A DNA stretch of 64,000 nucleotides from Coniferiporia sulphurascens (Eukaryota; Basidiomycota; Agaricomycetes; Hymenochaetales; Hymenochaetaceae): contig NBBA01000004.1 in the NCBI GenBank assembly GCA_002794785.1, forward strand, positions 558,001-622,000, written 5' to 3'. The notes beneath the pieces are model-generated. The model saw only the letters and a list, made by a program, of their open reading frames with translations. It was not told where the DNA came from and searched no databases. The translations under genes were made by a program, and so were the position numbers. Positions within the stretch are counted from its first letter, which is position 1; each line of letters opens with the position of its first letter. This document shows positions 56,295 to 64,000 of the stretch, piece by piece.

Positions 56295-56352
56295 TTGACT
56301 CTATAACTAACGAAACGATTAACAAAAAAATAAATCCTTGAATAACGAAATT

Positions 56353-59300
56353 ATGTCTGACGGACAGAAACCCAACACTCGTGAGCAAACACGTTTGCAA
56401 AAACTATCAGGATTACGAATAATTGCTAACGAACTAAAAATAACGTACACACAGTCATCTACTATCGAAGAACTCGAAGAAAAAATACAAAAAGCTAAAG
56501 ATAGCAAAAGGTTAGTCGACCTTATAATCCAATGTAACCTACGACAAATACCTATTAACGGAACGGAACAACAAATTCAAGACTGAATTAACAGGTATGA
56601 TAATTCTACCCGAGACGAAAAATTAAAAATAAAAGCTGACTATAAAATGGAATTAACAAATCATGCTAAAGACTTAGGAATATCAGATCAAGGAAAATCA
56701 TCTGAAATCAGATATCGAATAAGTACGTATTTGGGTATATCAGATCCAAACGAAAAAGAACAATTTAAAATTGATAACCCCTATATTAAGCCAGAAGAAG
56801 AAAGCGATAAGAAAGAAGACGATGATAAAAAAGAAGATAATGAAGAAGAAACTACTGAAGAATTCAAAAATAACCCATCACATGAGCCATCAGAACCATC
56901 TGATCCTGACGACTCAGACGCTAACGATACCAAGGAAGATGAACCGAGTATGGCAACTAAACTTGCGGAACTCCAGAAATTCTTCGATGGAATCAAGAAA
57001 CTCGACAGGCACCGAAACTACAAACTCTGGAATTACAGAGTCTGCAGCGCCATCGAGAGTGCAGGTTACGGTAACCTGCTCATTAACTCCCCAGGAACTG
57101 GAGAGACTGGTATATCAAGCGCTTTATATAACGGCATTATGCGCACTATGCCTGACAAAATATTGGCTTATTATCTTAATTTCTCTAAAGATATTCCAGT
57201 GCTACTCAAAGCGCTTGACGGACGATATAACATCCAGACAACAATTACAAAGGGCTTTAACGAGGCTGCCCTTTTTGATATCAGAGGTCATGTCAGCCAT
57301 TTCGATGGAATGCTCGATAACCTCAGCAATAAATACGAGGAACTCATAGCCCAAGGGGTAAAAGTTTCAGAGTCGACGTACATATCGGCCATTACGTGGG
57401 CAACGCCTGAACAATATCAATACGTACTCATGCAGAGTGAGTTATATATTAAAACAATTAACGAAACAAATCCGGACAAAGATGAAATTGAACTAACCCC
57501 TCAATTCTTACTAACGGCATTACGAAACGCCTTCGAGGGGTGGTGTAAAAACCATCAGAGAACAGGAGCAGCGGCTAACCACCTGCCCAAGGATGAGCGG
57601 AACCACCCCTATTTTAGGGGCTGCAGACACGGTTCTAGCCACGGTGTACAGCCACGAGGTCGCAGCTATAGGGGCCGTGGCGGATATATGCGAGGACGAG
57701 GACGTGGGGGATATTCCCCTAACCAACAATCACATGTTATTAAGTGCTACAATTGTAACAAATTAGGGCACTTTAGTCGAGACTGCTGGGCACCGAAAAC
57801 GGAATGGACGAAGGCAGCCCAGAAAAAGAAAGAGGACGTGAACAACAAAAAAGGAAAAGGGAAGGAAACGGGTGCGTCAGCAACACCGACAACGACTGGG
57901 GCAAGTGCGGCCCAGGCTAAACATACCGCAGCAGCAGCAGCAACAAATGTCACATCGAGCTCTCGAATTGAATTAAGTGCCATAATAGGCCAAGGCAAAA
58001 CCGCCTTTATAACCGAAATCGATGAAAACGACTTCGACATGGGAGAATTCCCAATTTATTCATATAACGACTTCCTCGACAAAATAGGAAATTATGATAG
58101 TGCCATGGAAGATGTGGATGCTAACAATTTGGATGTAAGCATTAACGTTATTACAACAGAAAAATTCGCTAACAATATTTATTCCTCAATGGATATAATT
58201 GATACTGGTGCAATGATACATCTAACACCATATCTAAACCGATTACGAAACATATACAAAACTGACACAATCACGATAACGGCCGCAAATAAAACAACAT
58301 TCATGGCAAATATAGTAGGGGATCTTAAGCTTTACATCCCCAATGGACACTCAGTAAGTGTCATAACATTATCAAATGTATATTACAATCCTAAAATGAA
58401 CATGACATTAGTCTCTCAAGGACTTCTATGTCAAGACGGTTACAAATTTATTTATAAAGAAAATGAATGTACAATAAAGTATCCTAATGGATCTTTATGT
58501 GGAAAAATCAAAAACACAAATGGATTGTATAGTATATTTAATAACAATGTACAAGCAGCTACAAAAAATGTAACATTATTTGAACTTCACAAAAAACTCG
58601 GGCATATAAGTTATGCTTACATAAAACGATTATTAAAAGAAGATCAAATTACAAATAATAAAATTTCCAATTATGAAGAAACTCAATGCACAATCTGCAT
58701 CGAAGCAAATATAAAAAGAATGCAAATCCCAAAATTACATATTTCAAAGTTAGCGGAAAAATTCAGAGATCACATACATATGGACATATGGGGTCCAGCA
58801 TCAACACATACTATAGGAGGATATAAATATCTTCTAACACTTGTAGACGATGCTACAAGATGGATAAAAATGATTTTATTAAAAACAAAAGACGAGGGCT
58901 TAAATGCTTATATGACTTGGGCTACTATGCTCAACACACAATTTAACATAAAAATAAAAATATTACAAAGCAATAATGACACAGTGTTTTTAAGCAAACA
59001 ATTCACTGAATATTTAGAAAAAAATGGAACAATACAAAAGCTGACTGTTCATGACACACCACAACAAAATGGAGTAGCAGAACGATCACATCAAACGATT
59101 CTAAATAATACACAAGTAAATCTGCTACAAGCAAAACTACCACCCAGTTTATGGGGAGAAGCTGTAAAATACAGCACTTATGTTTACAATAGAACGCCAA
59201 AAAGTGCTATTGATTTTAAAACACCATACTTTAAACAATATAACAAAAATTATAACATAGATGATTTAAAAGAATTTGGCCAATACTGCATCATACGACA

Positions 59301-61197
59301 AGAAGATGTTAACAAATTACAACCAAAAGGAATTTATGCACAATGGCTAGGATTTGACGAAGAAAGCAAAGGTCATAGAACCTATCATAATAGAAAAATT
59401 ACAGTCGAATGAAATTTACAATTTTTAGATTCTCCACCATCTAAAATTGAAGGGGAGAATATAACAGAAAAACAAAACGAACAAATAAAGGAATTAACAA
59501 ATGAAAGACCAATAAGAACAACAAAACCAACAAAATGATTATTAGGTCTAAATTTTGACGAACAAAACACAGTCGCTTATCTTACGGAATTTAATCAATT
59601 CAATACGGAATTAATAGGCGATCCGAATTCATATCAACAAGCGATCAATAGAATTGACGCAAATCAGTGGATCACAGCAATGAAAGAAGAAATAAAAACA
59701 TTGATCGAAAGATCCACATGGAAAATCATTGATCCACCAAAAGAAGCAAACATAATCGGAACAAGATTTGTTTACAAAACAAAAAGATTAGCAAATGGAG
59801 AAATAGAACGTTACAAAGCAAGATTAGTAGTTCAAGGATTTGCCCAAAAAGAGGGTATAGACTACTATTCAAATGATACATTCGCTCCAGTAGCACGATT
59901 AGCTACAGTAAGAACTATACTAAGTTGGAGTGCAACAAATAATTACAAAATTCATCAAATTGATATAAAATCAGCTTACCTATATGGTGAACTAGATAAA
60001 AATGAAAATATATATATAAAACCACCACCAGGAAATTTAATCGAAATAAAACCTGGACAAATTTTAAAATTAAATAAAGCCCTATATGGATTAAAACAAG
60101 CAGGCAGACGATGGTATAAAAAATTATCAGAAATATTAATAGGAATAGGACTAACACGAGCAGTCCAAGATAACGTAGTATTCCTAAGAAAAGTAAAAGG
60201 AAAAACAATTTTAATACTTTTCATACATGTTGATGACATAATCATATGTGGCTTAAATTTATTAATAATAAAAGCCTTTAAAGACAAAATAGGAAAACAT
60301 GTAAAATTTACTGATGGAAACGATATACATTGGTTACTCAGCATTGAAATTGAATGAAACCGAGAAGAAAGAATTATAAAACTAAGACAAAAACATTATA
60401 TTGATAATATAATAGAAAAATACAAGTTAAAAGACGCTGCAATGGTACGAACACCAATGACACCTGGACAAGTATTAAAATCACTTGAAAATCCAACTAA
60501 TGAAGAATTAAACTTCATGAATCAAATACCTTATATGAATATGGTTGGAGCATTACAATATGCAGCAGATTGTACGAGACCTGATATATCATTCGCCACA
60601 GGTCAATTTGCTAGGTATCTAAACAAACCTAGTATTGAACATTATAACACAGTAAAACACTGTTTCAAATATTTAAAAGGAACAAACGATTATTGGCTAA
60701 TACTCGGAGGAAAAGAGCCTATCGAGTTAATCGGATATACCGATGCCGACAGAATGACACAAGAAGGCCATAAAGCAATATCAGGATATATATTCCAAAT
60801 AGGAAATGCAATGATATCATGGTCAAGTAAAAAACAAGAATTAGTGTCCCTATCAGTATGTGAAGCTGAATTACAAGCCTTAACTCATGGAGTAAAAGAA
60901 GCTATATGGCTAAGAAGACTGGTTGAAGAGGTACTGCAGACCTTGGATACACCTACAAAAATATTATGTGATAATCAAGCAGCCATAACTATAGTAAACT
61001 CAACGGAACAAAAATATATGCAACAAATGAAACATATTGATATACGAAAAGATTTTTTACGAGATTATATTGAAAATGAAACTATATCAGTTTCATATAT
61101 TCCAACTGGACAGCAAAAGGCTGATATTATGACGAAAGCACTAACAATAGAATTAATCAAATGTTTTACAAGTCTACTCTGCCTAGTAAAAGTTTGA
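56353..61197 (+). pseudogene. Copia gag-pol polyprotein with four in-frame TGA codons
   Basis: One frame of 1615 codons from ATG 56353 to TGA 61197. Stops lie only at 56584, 59410, 59536 and 60355, all TGA. Domains in order: a coiled/acidic gag part; the zinc knuckle CYNCNKLGHFSRDC near 57,750; aspartic protease DTGAMIHLTP near 58,200; the HHCC region LHKKLGHISYAY; integrase HMDIWGPAS to NGVAERSHQTI; RT VYKTKRLANGEIERYKARLV, IKSAYLYGEL and the catalytic FIHVDDI; RNase H GYTDADRMTQEGHKAISGYI and MISWSSKKQ. In the integrase the usual SDNG region reads QSNNDTVF, so the second catalytic Asp seems changed to Asn. The element is not functional as it stands. Confidence 0.92.
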
Positions 61198-61204
61198 AGG
61201 GGAG
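61196..61204 (+). promoter_or_regulatory. Polypurine tract before the 3' LTR
   Basis: GAAGGGGAG lies directly before TATTAAAT, the usual place for plus-strand priming. It fixes the left edge of the 3' LTR and overlaps the stop codon of the pol frame. Confidence 0.75.
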
Positions 61205-61461
61205 TATTAAATAAATATAACGAAATGATATAAATAATGGATGGTCATATGAACAACCATCTTACTAATTAAACGATAACGCAATGATAATGCCATACAA
61301 TATAAGAGCTAGATAGTTATAGTAGTACTAGCCCATGGAACGTGTATATAAGGGGAGCTGGTCTCGCCCTAGAAATACATCGGTTTACACTGATAACCCC
61401 CCTTCACCTGAACTCCACCACTGCACCTCATTGTCTACCACAAAGTGTGTAGATTTTAAGA
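61205..61461 (+). repeat. Copia 3' LTR
   Basis: 257 bp, the same as the 5' LTR except for six CpG-type sites, an 11 bp indel near 61,274 (an imperfect CGATAACGCAA/TGATAATG doubling) and one extra C. Followed by the duplicated GGAGG. Confidence 0.9.
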
Positions 61462-63344
61462 GGAGGTGATGTAGATGTCTCCCTTCATGCCGCAGATGGC
61501 AGAGCCTGAGGTGTTACCGATGCGCGATCCATCTGTAAACACCTGTAGGGAGGAATTGGTGCAGAGGGCCTGGGCTTGGGCGACATAGTGGTCACGTACT
61601 TCCTTCGAGACTGGCTGCCTGGGGGCCGAGAAAACGATTCGCCTTTGAGTGAATGCAAGGGGGTCCGTCCAGGGGGGGTGTGTGTACGCTGGGATCCGTT
61701 GGACTCAGGGGACATGGACCTGCAATGAAAGTGAAGAAGGGGTGTTAGCGTTAGGATTGAACTTTTTCTGCCCAACACGGTGGGGGGTGCGCCATAGGTG
61801 CAGAGCATGTGTGGTCTTTAAATATTCGAAATAAGTGAAGAAAGGGTGAGTGGAACAAAGAAAATTTGTAGAATGAGGAGATGCGCCCTTATAGACGCCT
61901 AAGATCCAATGGCAGGCAGTGTTTTGTACCGCCTGTAGTCGATTGATGAGGGTTTTTTGTCGATGTCCATGATACCACACTGGTGCACCCCATGTTAGGA
62001 CGGTGCGCACGCATGCAGTATAGAGTTGTCAGAGGTGGATGGCCGACAGGCCCCTCTCAGTGTTACTGAGAATCCGAAGGGCTGCCAGTGTCGAGAGGCC
62101 TTTGGAGTGCATTCGCTCCATGTGAGGTTTGAAGGTGAGGCCCACATCCCACCAAATTCCCAGCCATCGCAGGGGGTTGGTGGGGCGGACTAGGGTGTCG
62201 GCGTTGATTTGTATCCCAGCGGTGTCCCAGCAGTGGTAGCCGGTTCATCACCTAGGTGGGTGGAAGTGGAGGGCCTCCGTCTTTGCCGGTTCGATGTTAA
62301 GCCCAATTTGGTGGAAGAGGAGGTCGAGTTGTTGGTATGCTTGTGTGAGGGATCTGCAGTTAGCGGTTACCGAGGTGCCTATGCAGGCAATGAGGTGATC
62401 ATCGATGTATGCCAGCAGTTGTGAGCCCCGCTGTTGAAAGCGTTGCATCATGATGCCCGTGAAAATTGTCGAGAGGATGGGAGACACCGGCGAGCCTTGT
62501 GGGGTGCCGAGGTCGGGTTTAGGTGTGGTCGGTAGGGTTGTGCTATCGCATGAGACGGCCACTTCCCTATTCATCATGAAGGAGAGACACCACACTGCCA
62601 AGTCGGGTGGGCATCCCATCTCCAATAGCTGATGGTGTAGTCGCCTTGGGTGCACTGAGTTGAAGAAGCCCTGTATGTCCACTGCTAGGATGGAGCACAC
62701 TAGGTCTCTCGAATGGGCGCCCTCGATGACCTGTAAAAGGTGCTGGGTGGCGTCATAGACCGAATGGCCCTGGCGCCCTCCATACTGGTTGGGTGGCAGC
62801 CAGTTCCTTGTGTTAGCAAGGTACTGGAGCCTGTTAGCGATCATTTTTTCGAGTAACTTGCCCAAGGTTTCCTTGAGGGTGATGGGGCGATAGGAGTGGG
62901 GGGAGAATGGGTCCTTCTTGTTTGGCTTCCGAAGCATTACAACTTTTGCCATCCGCCAGCAGGCTGGGTGGTGGCCCAGTTGCAAGCAGTCGTTGAAAAG
63001 CACAAGTACCTCATCAGGATAGGCATCGACCACCCATTTGAGGGGGCAATACCCAATCCCTGAAGGGCCTGGAGCCAACAAGTTGGAGGTATCGGCCAGT
63101 GCGCCTGTAAGCTCCGAGAAGAGTAATGGCAGTGCAGCTGGAGTGGGAGGAGGCAGGGGGCCGAGGCCTGCAGCCGGGAGTGGGGGGGGCAGCGGAAAGA
63201 ATGTTGATCTGAAAAGCTCACCTTTCTCTTCATCTGACTGGGTAAAGGTGCCATCCCCACACTTTAGTGAGGGCACTTGTGTTGGGTGGATGCCGAGGCC
63301 ATGCTTGGCTCACAACCAGATGTTAGAGGGGTCAGCCTCTGATG
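61462..63344 (-). mobile_element. LINE family B copy, right part (RT to RNase H start)
   Basis: Continuation of the copy left of the copia element. The region after RT (61,485-62,250) has several TGA stops at positions where Arg is expected. The piece right of RT (to 63,344) reads ASEADPSNIWL, TGA, AKHGLGIHP. It is cut on the right by the (TTTATTA)n tail of another family A LINE. The 5' half of the element lies beyond the window or is lost. Confidence 0.82.
62248..63276 (-). CDS. LINE family B reverse transcriptase frame, open
   Basis: 342 residues without a stop. The finger/palm motifs are PSGIGYCPLKWVVDAYPDEV, MLRKPNKKDPFSPHSYRPIT, LKETLGKLLEKMIANRLQYL, LAVDIQGFFNSVHP, GTPQGSPVSPILSTIF and the catalytic LLAYIDDHLIACIG. 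All catalytic Asp residues appear present, unlike the family A copy (YVND). It ends at a TGA after HFHPPR where CGA is likely ancestral. The element as a whole is interrupted and cannot be autonomous. Confidence 0.85.
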   Translation of the reverse strand: MPSLKCGDGTFTQSDEEKGELFRSTFFPLPPPLPAAGLGPLPPPTPAALPLLFSELTGALADTSNLLAPGPSGIGYCPLKWVVDAYPDEVLVLFNDCLQLGHHPACWRMAKVVMLRKPNKKDPFSPHSYRPITLKETLGKLLEKMIANRLQYLANTRNWLPPNQYGGRQGHSVYDATQHLLQVIEGAHSRDLVCSILAVDIQGFFNSVHPRRLHHQLLEMGCPPDLAVWCLSFMMNREVAVSCDSTTLPTTPKPDLGTPQGSPVSPILSTIFTGIMMQRFQQRGSQLLAYIDDHLIACIGTSVTANCRSLTQAYQQLDLLFHQIGLNIEPAKTEALHFHPPR

Positions 63345-64000
63345 CCTTTTTTTTATTTATTATTTATTATTTATTATTCCTGCAGTATTACATAATTACA
63401 AGCTGCCCCCCCAAAGGGGGGCCCTAACTACATAACAACAGAGGCGCCCATCATCGCACAATGCATGAAACTGGGCGGGGGCCCTGCTCCCTGAAGGGTG
63501 CCAAGGTGGGAAGGGCCCCTATTAACAGAGGAAAAGAAAGAGGGAGGAATACATATCACTACAATGAAACCAAGTGGATGAGGGCAGGTAATGGGGGTAA
63601 CTTAGAATTGGGAAAGGGAGGGCGAGAGTGCTGGCCGGGACATATGTGGGAGAGTCTGAAAGGCGGTCACTGAGTAGAGGAAAAGGGAGGAAGCACACCT
63701 GAAAGCTCCAAGAGAGCCGGGTCTGGGTCCTGGGGGCAGGGTCCAAGCATATGACTCATGTGTTCCCATAGGAGGTCCAAGTCCATATCTTCGTCAGTCA
63801 GGTGACCTGCAAGCTCCATCGCAGCAAAGGCCAGGCGGATGGAGGCTGAGGTTCGGTCAGGGATGCGGTTCAGGTGCCCTGTTAGTTTCAACCAGCGGCG
63901 CAGAACCTGGAGGCGGTTTTCGTCAGCCCACTCGGTGTGGTGGGTCGGGAGTGGGTCGCGGGGTGGCCATACCTTACAAATCCATGGCCGGAAGGTGCGG
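63345..64000 (-). mobile_element. LINE family A copy, 3' end (continues outside window)
   Basis: The tail is (TTTATTA)n then ttattcctgcagtattacat and the family A hairpin (cccccccaaagggggg). RNase H/ORF2 C-terminus follows from 63,667 (LTGHLNRIPDRTSASIRLAF; LLELSGVLPPFSS). It is inserted in the family B RT-side sequence at 63,344; the rest is past the window end. Confidence 0.85.

Larger units (their letters stand above)
56039..61461 (+). mobile_element. Copia-type LTR retrotransposon, complete but decayed
   Basis: The 5' LTR is 56039-56283 and the 3' LTR 61205-61461, with GGAGG duplicated outside (56034-56038 and 61462-61466). Internal order is gag zinc knuckle, protease, integrase, RT, RNase H, which defines the copia/Pseudoviridae-like order. 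It is more AT-rich than its surroundings, with A/T-ending codons. A single gag-pol frame is broken by four TGA codons. It interrupts the family B LINE in the RNase H region. Confidence 0.95.

Noticed and set aside
56353..61197. TGA read as Trp or Sec in the copia frame
   Set aside because: TGG is used normally for Trp in the same frame, the frame also ends with TGA, and at two of the four sites Arg is the residue usual in copia proteins; CGA to TGA decay explains all four.

Overview
The window is nuclear DNA of a filamentous basidiomycete, most likely a mushroom-forming agaricomycete. Evidence: dense genes cut by many 50-75 nt GT-AG introns, fungal housekeeping families (CWH43, APL6, UBA4, COX12, RFT1), a xylanolytic-type Zn2Cys6 regulator, a homeodomain factor of the basidiomycete type, and Tad1-like LINEs with an Agaricomycete-like SPT5-type paralogue. 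The species cannot be named from the sequence.

Left half (1-31,020): compact gene-rich DNA with twelve complete genes plus one cut by the window edge. In order: Zn2Cys6 transcription factor (minus, C-terminus outside), CobW/ZNG1 metallochaperone GTPase (plus), AP-3 beta adaptin APL6 (plus), CWH43 (minus), PRP18 (minus), COX12 (plus), U1-70K/SNP1 (plus), homeodomain factor (plus), exosome subunit RRP41/SKI6 (minus), RFT1 (plus), JJJ1 (plus), COX10 (plus), ZNF830-like zinc finger protein (minus) and UBA4 (plus). Several pairs are head-to-head over 100-190 bp (Zn2Cys6/CobW, PRP18/COX12, RRP41/RFT1, ZNF830-like/UBA4) and two are tail-to-tail within about 130 bp. Exon joins were worked out by hand from frame, GT(GC)-AG ends and family motifs; they include an 8 nt exon in COX12, an 18 nt exon in JJJ1 and two GC-AG introns. 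Functions are mostly housekeeping: splicing (PRP18, U1-70K, perhaps ZNF830-like), respiratory chain assembly (COX10, COX12), GPI/N-glycan lipid handling (CWH43, RFT1), ribosome biogenesis (JJJ1), tRNA thiolation/urmylation (UBA4).

Right half (31,020-64,000): a transposon graveyard with no intact host gene recognised. An SPT5-like gene (NGN and KOW domains, minus strand) is split by a nearly full-length LINE (37,120-44,101) flanked by a 15 bp target duplication; that LINE carries a solo LTR with its own 5 bp duplication, and two more solo LTRs of the same kind lie nearby. From 45,513 to the window end there are overlapping fragments of two related LINE families (called A and B here), in both orientations, and one complete copia-type element (56,039-61,461) with two LTRs, inserted in a family B LINE with a 5 bp duplication.

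The main pattern of the right half is mutational: base substitutions between the two copia LTRs are all at CpG sites, and in-frame stops in copia, LINE and SPT5-like reading frames are mostly TGA where CGA is expected. This points to cytosine-methylation decay or a CpG-directed RIP-like process acting on the repeats.
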